Source: Anderseniella sp963787895 (GTDB lineage: Bacteria; Pseudomonadota; Alphaproteobacteria; Rhizobiales; Aestuariivirgaceae). From it: a stretch of DNA of 64,000 bases. Positions 46,254 through 55,866 of this stretch are shown in pieces (positions within the stretch are counted from its first letter, which is position 1; every line of letters begins with the position of its first letter). The notes below the pieces were generated by a model. The model made no database searches and was not told the origin of the DNA. It saw only the letters and a list, made by a program, of their open reading frames with translations. The DNA lies in the NCBI GenBank assembly GCA_963787895.1, contig CAWBEX010000003.1, positions 1 to 64,000 on the forward strand. Reading direction: 5' to 3'. The position numbers were made by a program, and so were the translations under genes.

Positions 46254-48021
46254 AAAGACGGTCTACCGCGGCAAATCCCAGGCGAAGAAGGGGGCTGATC
46301 CGCTGGCACCTGAAGGCCGGTCAAAATACTGGTTCAGCCAGAAAGGCATGGATGGTTTTCATCATCGCAGCTGGATGAAGAACCAGGGCCTGCCGCACCA
46401 TCTTTTCGACGGCAGGCCGGTCATTGGCATTTGCAACACATGGTCCGAGTTGACGCCATGCAACGCACACTTCCGCTTGCTGGCTGAGCGCGTCAAGCGC
46501 GGCATCTACGAGGCAGGTGGCTTTCCGGTAGAGTTTCCGGTGTCATCACTTGGTGAAACCCTGATGCGGCCTACCACGATGATGTTCCGCAACCTGGCGT
46601 CGATGGATGTGGAAGAAGCCATTCGCGCCCATCCGATGGACGGTGTGGTGCTGATGGTCGGCTGTGACAAGACCACACCGGCTTTGTTGATGGGTGCAGC
46701 CTCGTGTGATTTGCCAACCATCGCGCTGTCCGGGGGGCCAATGCTGAACGGGCGCTATGGAACCGAGACAATCGGATCAGGCACACATGTCTGGAAGTTC
46801 ATTGAACGCCAGAAGGCCGGTACCATGACATTCGACCAGATGACCGAGGCTGAGGCCTGCATGTCTCGATCGGTCGGTCACTGCATGACGATGGGCACTG
46901 CGTCTACCATGGCCTCGATGGTCGAGGCACTGGGCATGGGTTTGCCGACCAATGCCGCGATTCCGGCTGCTGACTCTCGTCGCAATGTACTGGCCCATAT
47001 GGTGGGACGCCGCATTGTGGAGATGGTCAGGGAAGATCTTCGCATGTCGAAGATACTTACGAAGAAGGCATTTGAAAATGCGATCCGGGTCAACGGAGCT
47101 ATTGGCGGATCGACAAATGCGGTCGTGCATCTGCTGGCAATAGCCGGCCGCATCGGGGTCAAGCTGTCGCTGGATGACTGGGACCGGCTTGGCAGGGATG
47201 TGCCGTGCCTGGTCAATCTCATGCCGTCAGGCGAGTACCTGATGGAGGACTTCTACTATGCAGGCGGGCTGCCGGTTGTGATCAAGGAACTGGCCGAGGC
47301 CGGTTTGCTGCACAAGTCTGCCAAGACGGTCAGCGGGAAAAGCCAGTGGGCGAACGTCAAGGACGCCGAGTGCTTCAATCGGGATGTGATTCACTCGCTC
47401 AACAACCCGTTCAAGGCCAATGGTGGCATTGCAGTGTTGCGCGGGAACCTGTCGCCCTCAGGCGCCGTGCTCAAACCGTCCGCCGCAACCCCGAAGCTGA
47501 TGAGGCACAAGGGCCGTGCAGTGGTGTTCGAGGACATAGATGACTACAAGGCTCGAGTTGACGATCCGAAGCTGGATATCGACGAAAACAGCATCATGGT
47601 GCTGAAGAACTGTGGGCCCAAGGGATATCCGGGCTTTCCCGAGGTGGGCAATATGGCGCTGCCGGCAAAGCTGCTGAAACAGGGTGTTACAGACATTGTG
47701 CGCATATCGGATGCCCGAATGTCCGGCACGGCTTATGGTACGGTTGTGCTGCACGTGGCTCCGGAAGCTGCAGCCGGCGGGCCGTTGGCGCTGGTGCACA
47801 ATGGTGACGTGATCGAGCTTGATGTGATGGCGCGCAAGCTCCACCTGGATGTATCCGAGCAGGAACTGGCAAAGCGCCGGGCTGCATGGACACCTTTGGA
47901 AACGCCTGCACGCGGCTATGCGAAACTGCATGAAACACATGTAATGCAGGCCGACACAGGTTGCGATCTGGATTTCCTGGTCGGCAAGTCGGGCGCGGAG
48001 ATTCCGCGCGAGAGCCACTGA
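46246..48021 (+). CDS. IlvD/Edd family sugar-acid dehydratase
   Basis: A 592-residue iron-sulfur dehydratase. Cluster and metal cysteines are seen in GICNTWSELTPCN, MVGCDKTTPA and in the EACMSRSVGHCMTMGTASTM region. Near the C terminus is RISDARMSGTAYGT. The sequence looks closer to L-arabinonate/D-xylonate-type dehydratases than to IlvD of branched-chain synthesis, consistent with its position between denD and an SMP-30 lactonase. The ATG at 46246 has GAGGA eight bases upstream and overlaps the denD stop. Confidence 0.87.
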   Translation: MARKTVYRGKSQAKKGADPLAPEGRSKYWFSQKGMDGFHHRSWMKNQGLPHHLFDGRPVIGICNTWSELTPCNAHFRLLAERVKRGIYEAGGFPVEFPVSSLGETLMRPTTMMFRNLASMDVEEAIRAHPMDGVVLMVGCDKTTPALLMGAASCDLPTIALSGGPMLNGRYGTETIGSGTHVWKFIERQKAGTMTFDQMTEAEACMSRSVGHCMTMGTASTMASMVEALGMGLPTNAAIPAADSRRNVLAHMVGRRIVEMVREDLRMSKILTKKAFENAIRVNGAIGGSTNAVVHLLAIAGRIGVKLSLDDWDRLGRDVPCLVNLMPSGEYLMEDFYYAGGLPVVIKELAEAGLLHKSAKTVSGKSQWANVKDAECFNRDVIHSLNNPFKANGGIAVLRGNLSPSGAVLKPSAATPKLMRHKGRAVVFEDIDDYKARVDDPKLDIDENSIMVLKNCGPKGYPGFPEVGNMALPAKLLKQGVTDIVRISDARMSGTAYGTVVLHVAPEAAAGGPLALVHNGDVIELDVMARKLHLDVSEQELAKRRAAWTPLETPARGYAKLHETHVMQADTGCDLDFLVGKSGAEIPRESH

Positions 48022-48026
48022 CCGCA

Positions 48027-49037
48027 ATGCAACGGCTGTCAGATATCGGGTTTATAGGCTCGGGGTTGAAGCGGCCTGAATGTGCGCTTGCTCATGTTTC
48101 TGGCGTTGTCGTCGTGCCGGACTGGACGGATAGTGGCGGTGTGTCACTGATCATGCCTGATGGACGTAGCATACGCCATCTTGCCCGGGACCGGGCGATG
48201 GGGGATCCGTTGCGGCCAAATGGCATTGCACTGGAGGAGGGCGGTTCTGTGCTGCTGGCCCATCTGGGTGATGAGACGGGTGGTATTTTCCGACTTGGTG
48301 TTGACGGCTCGACCAGTACGGTCATCGATGAACTGGACGGTGCACCATTGCCGCCTGCGAACTTCGTCATTTCAGATGGAGAAGGTGGTCTTTGGCTGAC
48401 CATATCGACGCGCCGCGTGCCGCGCGCACTTGGCTACCGCAAGGATGTTGACGATGGCTTTATTGTGCACGTCGCAGCGGAGGGTTCCGCGCGAATTGCA
48501 GCCGACGGGCTGGGGTATACCAACGAGTGCATGGTGCACCCTTCGGGGCGATGGCTCTATGTCAACGAGACGTTTGGACGACGGCTTTCGCGATTCGAAC
48601 TACTGGGGCGAGGCCGGCTGGGAAGCCGCAAAACGGTCTGCGGGTTCGGTGCAGGCACATTTCCGGATGGCCTGGTATTCGACGTTGAAGGTACTGCCTG
48701 GATAACGTCAATTGTCTCCAACAGGATTGTGCGGGTGTCGCCAGAAGGGGATTGCTCGATATGGATCGAAGATGCTGATCATGGTCATCTTGCCTGGGTG
48801 GAGCAGGCCTATGAGGATGACATGCTGGGGCGCCCCCATCTTGATGGCATAAAGTCAAAGCAGCTGCGCAATATATCCAATCTGGCGTTTGGCGGGGATG
48901 ACTTGAAGACTGCCTATCTCGGATGTTTGCTGGGTGACAGGATTGCGTATATGCGAATGCCTGTACCGGGACATCCGCTGCCGCACTGGCAGGCTAATAT
49001 AAAACCGCTGCTGCATGCAGTTGGAGGAGTGTCGTGA
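48027..49037 (+). CDS. SMP-30/gluconolactonase-like beta-propeller protein
   Basis: About 336 residues of the SMP-30/LRE family. Recurrent blade motifs include DPLRPNGIALEEGG, GYTNECMVHPSGRWLYVNETFG and FPDGLVFDVEGTAWIT, with metal-binding N and D residues. It probably hydrolyses a sugar lactone to the acid used by the dehydratase upstream, five bases away. The following gene overlaps its stop by four bases. An alternative role as another sugar-acid-processing hydrolase cannot be excluded. Confidence 0.8.
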   Translation: MQRLSDIGFIGSGLKRPECALAHVSGVVVVPDWTDSGGVSLIMPDGRSIRHLARDRAMGDPLRPNGIALEEGGSVLLAHLGDETGGIFRLGVDGSTSTVIDELDGAPLPPANFVISDGEGGLWLTISTRRVPRALGYRKDVDDGFIVHVAAEGSARIAADGLGYTNECMVHPSGRWLYVNETFGRRLSRFELLGRGRLGSRKTVCGFGAGTFPDGLVFDVEGTAWITSIVSNRIVRVSPEGDCSIWIEDADHGHLAWVEQAYEDDMLGRPHLDGIKSKQLRNISNLAFGGDDLKTAYLGCLLGDRIAYMRMPVPGHPLPHWQANIKPLLHAVGGVS

Positions 49038-50080
49038 GCGGGTTGAAAGTTGCTGTAGTTGGTGCGGGCTACTTTGCGCGCTTTCATCATGATGCCTGGG
49101 CGCGGATTGAGGGTGCGGATCTGGCTGCGGTGTGCGACCTGGATCAGGCGGTACTGGCTGCGGTGGCGGGCGAACATGACGTGCCGGTGTTCATCAATGC
49201 AGCACAGATGCTGGATGATATAGAACCGGACCTTCTGGACATTGTCACTCCACCGCCGTCGCACCTGCCGCTGATCCGGCTGGCTATGGAGCGTGGTGTG
49301 CCGGTGATCTGTCAGAAACCGTTCTGCGCCACTGAAAAAGAGGCGATGGAAGCTGTCCGGCTCTCAGCTCAGGCTGGCAAATTCGTTTGTGTACACGAGA
49401 ATTTCCGCTTTCAGCCTTGGTATCGCAAGGTTAAAGGAGTCTTGGGCGAAAATTTGCTCGGCCAGGTTTATCAGGTCACGTTTCGCTTGCGCCCTGGTGA
49501 TGGGCAGGGACAACATGCCTATCTTTCTCGCCAACCATATTTCCAGGACATGGAGCGCTTCCTGGTGCACGAAACCGGGGTGCACTGGATCGACACTTTC
49601 CGCTACCTATTTGGTGACCCGTCGGCTGTGTTTGCAGACCTGCGCAGGCTTAATCCGGCAATTGCAGGCGAAGATGCGGGTATATTGATCTTTGACATGC
49701 CCAACGGTGTGCGCGCCGTGCTGGATGCCAACCGGTTGGCAGATCATGCAGCAACCAACTTGCGCCGGACCATGGGGGAGCTTCTGATTGAGGGTTCGGC
49801 AGCGACCTTACGGCTTGATGGTGAGGCTCGCCTGTTTCTTCGTGCACATGGTGAGATCGGCGAGAGCGAGATCACCTACTTCTGGAATGATCATGGCTTC
49901 GGTGGTGATTGTGTCTTCAACCTGTGCGAACATGTGGTTCGCCACATGCTGTACGGCACACTGCTGGAGAATGAAGCAGCTGACTATCTGATTGTTCAGG
50001 CTGTGGAACGTGCTGCGTATGATTCAGCCGAAGGAAAGTGCTGGCAGATGGTTGCGCATCACGCCGGGAAACCGGGGTAA
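49034..50080 (+). CDS. Gfo/Idh/MocA family oxidoreductase
   Basis: A 348-residue NAD(P)-dependent dehydrogenase. The N-terminal Rossmann fold is VAVVGAGYFARFHHDAW, followed by QKPFCATEKEA in place of the usual EKP, and HENFRFQPW. The C-terminal domain has HETGVHWIDTFRYLFG. It is the last gene of the denD operon, with a GTG start inside the lactonase stop. It probably oxidises the sugar or sugar derivative that enters the pathway. The Q-for-E change before the conserved lysine is uncommon. Confidence 0.87.
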   Translation: MSGLKVAVVGAGYFARFHHDAWARIEGADLAAVCDLDQAVLAAVAGEHDVPVFINAAQMLDDIEPDLLDIVTPPPSHLPLIRLAMERGVPVICQKPFCATEKEAMEAVRLSAQAGKFVCVHENFRFQPWYRKVKGVLGENLLGQVYQVTFRLRPGDGQGQHAYLSRQPYFQDMERFLVHETGVHWIDTFRYLFGDPSAVFADLRRLNPAIAGEDAGILIFDMPNGVRAVLDANRLADHAATNLRRTMGELLIEGSAATLRLDGEARLFLRAHGEIGESEITYFWNDHGFGGDCVFNLCEHVVRHMLYGTLLENEAADYLIVQAVERAAYDSAEGKCWQMVAHHAGKPG

Positions 50081-50300
50081 AACCATACTGCTAGCGGTTG
50101 CCCTCGTATTCTCGGGATGGATGTGGCTGTAACAAACCGCAATGATCCCTGCGGCCTACTGACAGATTTCGGATATGCGAGTATGCTATCTCGCGGGCTA
50201 GTGGTCGTGGAAGACTGCATGTCTGGTTGACCTTGCGTCTTGCCAATTTCAGGCAATCATCGTTTGATGGTTTCAACTAAAACTTTGATTGGTCGCGACA

Positions 50301-51053
50301 ATGGAACTCACGCTGGAATCTGCATTTTCTACCGGTGGAATGGTAGGACATGTCTCGTATGTCCTGCTGGTGCTTTCCATGGTTATGCGGAACATGACGC
50401 TGCTGCGCATCCTGGTGATCATGTCGGCCCTTGTTGCGATCTGCTATGACTGGTTCTGGCTAAAGGATCCGGTTGGTGTATTTTGGGAGACCCTGCTGGT
50501 GCTGGTCAACATCGTCCAGTTGTCGATTACATGGTACCAGAACCACTCTGCCCATTTCTCGGCTGAAGAAGCAGAGTTCATGCAGGGGCATCTACCGAAC
50601 CTCTCAATGTCGGAGCGCCGCAAGTTTCTCAATCAGGGTCTATGGATTGAAGGAGAGCCGGGCACGGTGCTGACCCAGCAGGGTGAGCCGGTTGAGAACC
50701 TGGTGTATCTGGCAATGGGACAGGCGATGGTGATGTCGGCCGGGCGGGTTGTCGCGGTTTGTGAACCGGGTGCCTTTGTCGGTGAGATGACAGTTCTGGA
50801 AGGTGCCCCGGCCAGCGGGACGGTCAAGCTAAACCAGAAGGCAAGGTACTGGATGATTGAAGCTGAAAACCTGCGCAACCTGGTCAAGAAGCACCCGGAG
50901 ATCGGAAATGCACTGGAAGGCAGCTTTGCGCGCAATATGCGCTCCAAGCTTGTGAGGTCAAACAAGTTCATCGTAGATTCAGGGGGTGTTCAAAATCCTT
51001 CTCCACCTGGCAAGCCTGCTGACTCTGATCTGTCTGCTGAAGTGTCGAGATAG
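50301..51053 (+). CDS. Membrane protein with cyclic-nucleotide-binding-like domain
   Basis: About 250 residues. Two or three transmembrane segments (residues about 15-35, 38-53 and 60-75) are followed by a cupin-like cNMP-binding fold (PGTVLTQQGEPVENLVYLAMGQAMVM, then PGAFVGEMTVLEGAPASGTV in the place of the phosphate-binding cassette). The arrangement resembles Popeye-domain proteins. The arginine usually found in that cassette is not evident, so ligand binding is unsure. The ATG at 50301 is preferred to TTG at 50289. The HAL-family gene begins six bases after its stop. Confidence 0.7.
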   Translation: MELTLESAFSTGGMVGHVSYVLLVLSMVMRNMTLLRILVIMSALVAICYDWFWLKDPVGVFWETLLVLVNIVQLSITWYQNHSAHFSAEEAEFMQGHLPNLSMSERRKFLNQGLWIEGEPGTVLTQQGEPVENLVYLAMGQAMVMSAGRVVAVCEPGAFVGEMTVLEGAPASGTVKLNQKARYWMIEAENLRNLVKKHPEIGNALEGSFARNMRSKLVRSNKFIVDSGGVQNPSPPGKPADSDLSAEVSR

Positions 51054-51059
51054 TTCAGG

Positions 51060-52958
51060 ATGAAAACGGCGCAGCCTGGTCTTCACTACAGCGGGCAGGT
51101 TTGGCCGAAGCCGTCCGATTTGGCTTCTGCCATCGGCAATACAGGCGTGGACGTGGTGTCGTCCCCGGCTACCATAGGCTATCTGGAGTTTGCCGCACTA
51201 TATGCCGTTGAGCACCTCTTTGAGGAAGGTGAAGCCAGCGTCGGCACCGGATTCGACATGAAGCACATGGGTGCGGCGGTACCTGAAAAACCGGTTGATG
51301 TATCATCAGAGCTGATCGCTGTGGACGGCATCAAGCTCACTTTCAAGGTAGAGGCTTCCCAGTCCGGCAAGCTGATAATGACCGGCACACACGAGCGCGC
51401 TGTGGTCAATCTGGCTCGATTGCTTGCAGGTGCCGGCAAGCCGGGATGCGCCGGCTCGCCAGTCGTTCTGACTGGCCGCTCGCTGACCATCGAAGATCTG
51501 GTTTCAGTGGCAACTCAGCATCGCAAAGTGGTCATTGCCCCTGAATGCACAGACCTCATGGCGCGCGGGCGTGCAATCGTCGACCGGCATTTCACCGACG
51601 GTATTGCGGTATATGGACTGAATACCGGTTTGGGGATGCGGGCGACGGAAACCCTGAGCTGGGAAGAGGCTGCGGATTTCTCTGCCAGGACTGTGCGGGG
51701 CCGGGCGCAGGCGGTTGGCCAGCTGTTGCCGGAAGCAGCCGTACGGGCGGCCATGCTGGTACGCCTCAACACGCTGCTGACAGGAGAGGCAGGCTGCTCA
51801 CTGCATATCGCAGATGCGCTGGTTGAAGCTCTCAATGCGGGCTTCATTCCTGCAATGCCCGGTACCGGATCAGTCGGAGCAGGTGACCTGGTGGTGATGG
51901 CCGCTATTCCTCATGCCTTGATGGGTGAGGGAGAGGCGACGGTAAAAGGCCAGCGCTTGAGCGCTGCGGATGCACTGAAGAAATGCGGGCTGAAGCCGGT
52001 TCAGCTTGGACCCAAGGATGGATTGGTACTGTGCAACAGTCCGGCACATTCGGTGTCTCTGGCCTGTCTTGCCGCACACAAGACGCGTGTGCTGCTTAAC
52101 GCCGTCAACGCTTCTGCGGCGATGGTCATGGAGGGGTTTCGAGCCAATGTCTCACCGTTGCTTGCGGGCGCGGCCAAAGTTCGCCCGCAGCCTGGCCAGG
52201 TGGAAATTGCCGCCGCCATGCGCCGCCTGCTGGAGGGCAGCGGTCTTTTTGCAGAGGGTTCTGCACGGCGATTGCAGGATCCAATCTCCATCCGGTCGCT
52301 GGTGCAAACCAACGGCAGCCTGAGGGCTGCGCTGGACGTCCTCGATACGGCACTAGCCATTGAGATCAACCATGCTGCTGACAATCCGGTTGTACTGCTG
52401 GATGAAGGCAAGGTGGTTTCAACGGGCAATTATCATACGCCATGGCTTACGCAGGCTCTTGATCTCGCCGCCAGGGCGTTGGCCGTAGTGGTGAATGACA
52501 CCGTATCAAGGGTGCATCGGCTGTGTTCGCCTGAACTTTCAGGACTGGCCCCCCTGCTTTCATCTGCCGCGAGTGACCGGGCAGGCTTCGGTCCGCTGCT
52601 GAAGCCGCTGGAGGCACTGCGGGCTAACGTATTGCACCTGGCCAACGCTACTCCGATCACTTCCAGCCATAATGCCAACGGAGTCGAAGATGCCGCAACC
52701 TTTACACCGTTGGCGGCAACCCGATTGGGACAGATGTGCGAACAGGCAAGTTATGTGATCGCCTTTGAATTGCTGGCAGGCGCGCAGGCGGTTGACCTGG
52801 CCAGGCCGCAACATGTTGCCGCACGGGTGCACGCGGCGCACAAGCTGGTCCGCCAGTATTCGGCCCGTCTTGATGAAGACCGGCCAATAGGGCGTGAGGT
52901 TGAGGCAATTGCCTGCGAGCTTGTACTGATGGGTGGGCTGGACAAAGCCTACCGGTAG
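51060..52958 (+). CDS. FlK-like thioesterase domain fused to an aromatic amino-acid lyase family protein lacking the MIO serine
   Basis: A 632-residue two-domain protein. Residues about 15-120 are hotdog-like and resemble fluoroacetyl-CoA thioesterase (SSPATIGYLEFAALYAVEHLFEEGEASVGTGFDMKHMGAAVP and GTHERAVV). Residues about 135-632 are histidine/phenylalanine ammonia-lyase-like, with catalytic-type Tyr185 in YGLNTGLG and QDPISIRSLVQTNG. The segment that normally forms the MIO cofactor from Ala-Ser-Gly reads GSVGAGDL (residues 270-277), so the serine is absent. The protein probably is not a standard ammonia-lyase; it may bind an amino acid or CoA ester, or catalyse a different elimination. It overlaps the convergent ornithine cyclodeaminase-like gene by ten bases. 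Confidence 0.8.
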   Translation: MKTAQPGLHYSGQVWPKPSDLASAIGNTGVDVVSSPATIGYLEFAALYAVEHLFEEGEASVGTGFDMKHMGAAVPEKPVDVSSELIAVDGIKLTFKVEASQSGKLIMTGTHERAVVNLARLLAGAGKPGCAGSPVVLTGRSLTIEDLVSVATQHRKVVIAPECTDLMARGRAIVDRHFTDGIAVYGLNTGLGMRATETLSWEEAADFSARTVRGRAQAVGQLLPEAAVRAAMLVRLNTLLTGEAGCSLHIADALVEALNAGFIPAMPGTGSVGAGDLVVMAAIPHALMGEGEATVKGQRLSAADALKKCGLKPVQLGPKDGLVLCNSPAHSVSLACLAAHKTRVLLNAVNASAAMVMEGFRANVSPLLAGAAKVRPQPGQVEIAAAMRRLLEGSGLFAEGSARRLQDPISIRSLVQTNGSLRAALDVLDTALAIEINHAADNPVVLLDEGKVVSTGNYHTPWLTQALDLAARALAVVVNDTVSRVHRLCSPELSGLAPLLSSAASDRAGFGPLLKPLEALRANVLHLANATPITSSHNANGVEDAATFTPLAATRLGQMCEQASYVIAFELLAGAQAVDLARPQHVAARVHAAHKLVRQYSARLDEDRPIGREVEAIACELVLMGGLDKAYR

Positions 52959-53965
52959 ATCAGTTGCTGTCCAATGCCGAGCCTTTCGGCTTTCGCAAGC
53001 ATGGCAGCGCCAAGCGAGATGTCAGACAGCGACAGCCCGCGGTGCCAGAAAAGGATTGTCTCGTCGTCACGCTCGCGCCCAGGCCGCGCACCGGTGACAA
53101 TGTCGCAGAGTTCGCCGTGCACTGTCGTTTCACTGATCAGACCTGCATCGATGTGCGGGCGCAGTGCACCAAGTTTGCCGGCACGGAACTGGCCAGCGTC
53201 GTCGATGACGATCTTGTCCATGATTTTCGTCATGTTGATATCAAGCGCTGAAACGGTGCCGTACGGGATCACACATGCGCCGGGTTTGACCCAGTCAGCC
53301 TTGAACAGTTCTTCGCGTTCATTCAGGCGGGACGCCTCGACCATGATATCTGCACCTTCCAGACAATCGCGCCAATTGTCTGTGACGATGATCTGCTTGC
53401 CAAGATCAGCCTGCAGTTTGGCGGCAAAGGCATTGCGGCTTTCCGGACGGCGTGAGTGCACCCTGATCTCGTCAAAGTCGAACAGGTGATCAAGTAACCG
53501 TACGTTCCAATAAGCGGTGCCGCGGGCCCCGACGTGACCCAGTACTTTCGAGTTCTTGCGCGCGAGATGCTTTGCGCCAATTGCGGTCAACGCGCCGGTG
53601 CGGGCGTCGGTGATTAGGGTCGCATCAAGAATGGCGCGCGGCATGCCGGTTTGCGGATCAAACAAGTTGAGCAGCGCCATTTCCGATGGCAAGCCCTTTT
53701 TGTAGTTGTCGACATAGTCACCAACGATTTTCACCCCGGCCAGCGCAAGCGGCGCAACGTACCCGCGCAGCACGTTGAAGTGACCATTGAAGGCCGGGTC
53801 CGGCGTCAAGTGCATGCGTGGTTCAATCACGGCGCCGCCCGGGGTGCCCTGTGCTCTCAGGCCATCTTCAACTGCAGTGATGATTTCATCGTCTGTCATG
53901 GCAAGACGATCGATATCGGGGCCGTTCAACCAGGTAAGTTTCACGATTTGCGATGTGCCATTCAT
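52949..53965 (-). CDS. Ornithine cyclodeaminase/mu-crystallin family protein
   Basis: A 338-residue NAD(P)-binding protein of the OCD family, with YVDNYKKGLPSEMALLNLFDPQTGMP and DATLITDARTGALTAIGAKHLA. GHVGARGTAYWNVRLL is the Rossmann turn. Members include ornithine cyclodeaminase, delta1-pyrroline-2-carboxylate reductase and EutC. The start overlaps the cysNC stop by four bases, so it is cotranscribed with sulfate activation. Because aconitase X, which makes delta1-pyrroline-2-carboxylate from cis-3-hydroxyproline, is encoded a few kilobases away, a pyrroline-2-carboxylate reductase role is plausible but unproven. Confidence 0.82.
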   Translation of the reverse strand: MNGTSQIVKLTWLNGPDIDRLAMTDDEIITAVEDGLRAQGTPGGAVIEPRMHLTPDPAFNGHFNVLRGYVAPLALAGVKIVGDYVDNYKKGLPSEMALLNLFDPQTGMPRAILDATLITDARTGALTAIGAKHLARKNSKVLGHVGARGTAYWNVRLLDHLFDFDEIRVHSRRPESRNAFAAKLQADLGKQIIVTDNWRDCLEGADIMVEASRLNEREELFKADWVKPGACVIPYGTVSALDINMTKIMDKIVIDDAGQFRAGKLGALRPHIDAGLISETTVHGELCDIVTGARPGRERDDETILFWHRGLSLSDISLGAAMLAKAERLGIGQQLIYR

Positions 53966-55866
53966 GCGGGTTTCAACCTTCCTGCATTTTCAAGGTACTC
54001 GATGATTTCTCCCGCTGTGACCTCAGCAGATTTCTCTGCCGTGCTGATGGTGATCTCGGCATTTTCGGGGGTCTCGTAGTCAGAATCGATGCCCGTGAAA
54101 TGCTTGATTTCGCCGGCACGCGCCTTGGCATACAGGCCCTTCACGTCTCGAGCTTCGCAAACCTCCAGCGGCGTATCCACATGCACCTCTACAAATTCGC
54201 CCTGTTCCAGCAGGTCGCGGGCCATGCGGCGCTCGGCGCGGAATGGCGAGATAAACGATACCAGTACAATGAGGCCTGCATCGGCAACGAGTTTTGCAAC
54301 TTCCGATACTCGGCGAATGTTCTCTACGCGATCGGCATCTGTGAAGCCGAGATCGCGGTTGAGGCCGTGACGCACATTGTCGCCATCGAGGAGGTAGGTG
54401 TGGTGGCCCATGGCGGTGAGGCGCTTTTCGACAATGTTGGCCACCGTAGACTTGCCGGAACCGGAAAGTCCTGTGAACCACAATACGGTTGGCTGCTGGT
54501 TCTTGATGGCAGAGCGTGTCTGCTTGTTTATGTCGAGTGCCTGCCAGTGAATGTTGCTGGCGCGGCGCAGGGCGAAATTGATAAGGCCAAGGCCGACCGT
54601 GTTGTTGCTGGCGCGATCAATTATGATGAAGCCGCCAAGGTCGCGGTTTTCAGAATACGGTGCGAACGGCACCTGCTCATCAAGGGAAATGTTGCATACA
54701 CCTATCTCGTTGAGTTCCAGCGTCTTTGCAGCGGTGTGTTCGAGCGTGTTGACATTAATCTCGTACTTTGGCTGGGCAAATTTGGCGGGCACAGTTTTCG
54801 ATGCGAGCTTTATCAGGTAAGGTCGGCCCGGCAACATCGGGTCGCCTCCCATCCACAATACCTGCACCTCGAACTGGTCGGCCACTTCCACCGGCGCATC
54901 GGCAGAACATATTACACTGCCACGGCTGGCGTCGATTTCGTCTTCCAGCGTGACCATGACGGACTGTCCAGCTATTGCCTGGTCCAGGTCGCCATCATGA
55001 GTGACAATGCGGGCGATTTTGCTCTCGCGCGCTGATGGCAGCACCTTGACCTTGTCGCCAGACTTCATCGTGCCGCTAATCAGCGGCCCGGCAAACCCGC
55101 GGAATGTGCGGTCAGGCCTGCACACCCACTGCACTGGCAGGCGAGCCGGGGCATCATTCGCCGCTTCCGCCAACTTAACAGTCTCGAGATGTTCAAGCAG
55201 TGCGGGTCCGGTGTACCAGGGTGTTTCCGGGCCCTTCTCCGACACGTTGCACCCGGCCAGTGCGGACATCGGGATGCATGTGACATCACCTGCTCCGATT
55301 TCAGCGGCGAAGGCCATGAAATCCTTTTCAATTGCATTGAAGGTGGCCTGATCATAGTCGACCAGATCCATCTTGTTGATGGCCAGCACCAGATGGCGGA
55401 TACCAAGCAGTGTCACGATGTAGGCGTGGCGGCGCGTCTGGGTAAGGATGCCCTTGGTGGCATCAACCAGCAGTATGGCAAGGTCGGCCGTGGAAGCGCC
55501 TGTTGCCATGTTGCGGGTGTATTGCTCGTGCCCTGGCGTATCTGCAACGATGAACTTGCGCCTGGGTGTGGTGAAAGCACGGTAGGCGACATCAATGGTG
55601 ATACCCTGCTCGCGCTCAGCAGCAAGTCCATCTACCAGCAAGGCAAAGTCAATGTTGCCGCCTTGGGTTCCCAAGCGCTTGGAGTCTGCTTCAAGGGCAG
55701 AAAGCTGGTCATCGAAGATCAACTTTGACTCATAAAGCAATCGGCCAATGAGTGTGGACTTGCCGTCGTCCACGGAACCGCAGGTGATGAAGCGCAGCAT
55801 GTCCTTGGCGGATTGCTCGGCCAGATAATCTGCAATGTTGTCTGCTGTCAGGTCGGGGGTATGCAT
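53962..55866 (-). CDS. cysNC: Bifunctional sulfate adenylyltransferase subunit 1 / APS kinase
   Basis: A 634-residue fusion. The N-terminal GTPase (CysN) shows GSVDDGKSTLIGRLL, DTPGHEQY and NKMDLVDY, followed by beta-barrel domains. The C-terminal APS kinase (from about residue 435) has GLSGSGKST, DGDNVRHGLNRDLGF and the usual FISPFRAER segment. It activates sulfate to APS with CysD and phosphorylates it to PAPS for assimilation or sulfation. The first base of its ATG is the last base of the cysD stop. Confidence 0.96.
   Translation of the reverse strand: MHTPDLTADNIADYLAEQSAKDMLRFITCGSVDDGKSTLIGRLLYESKLIFDDQLSALEADSKRLGTQGGNIDFALLVDGLAAEREQGITIDVAYRAFTTPRRKFIVADTPGHEQYTRNMATGASTADLAILLVDATKGILTQTRRHAYIVTLLGIRHLVLAINKMDLVDYDQATFNAIEKDFMAFAAEIGAGDVTCIPMSALAGCNVSEKGPETPWYTGPALLEHLETVKLAEAANDAPARLPVQWVCRPDRTFRGFAGPLISGTMKSGDKVKVLPSARESKIARIVTHDGDLDQAIAGQSVMVTLEDEIDASRGSVICSADAPVEVADQFEVQVLWMGGDPMLPGRPYLIKLASKTVPAKFAQPKYEINVNTLEHTAAKTLELNEIGVCNISLDEQVPFAPYSENRDLGGFIIIDRASNNTVGLGLINFALRRASNIHWQALDINKQTRSAIKNQQPTVLWFTGLSGSGKSTVANIVEKRLTAMGHHTYLLDGDNVRHGLNRDLGFTDADRVENIRRVSEVAKLVADAGLIVLVSFISPFRAERRMARDLLEQGEFVEVHVDTPLEVCEARDVKGLYAKARAGEIKHFTGIDSDYETPENAEITISTAEKSAEVTAGEIIEYLENAGRLKPA

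Noticed and set aside
53953..55035. 360-codon plus-strand ORF opposite cysNC
   Set aside because: Complement of a strongly conserved bifunctional enzyme gene; no domain visible.
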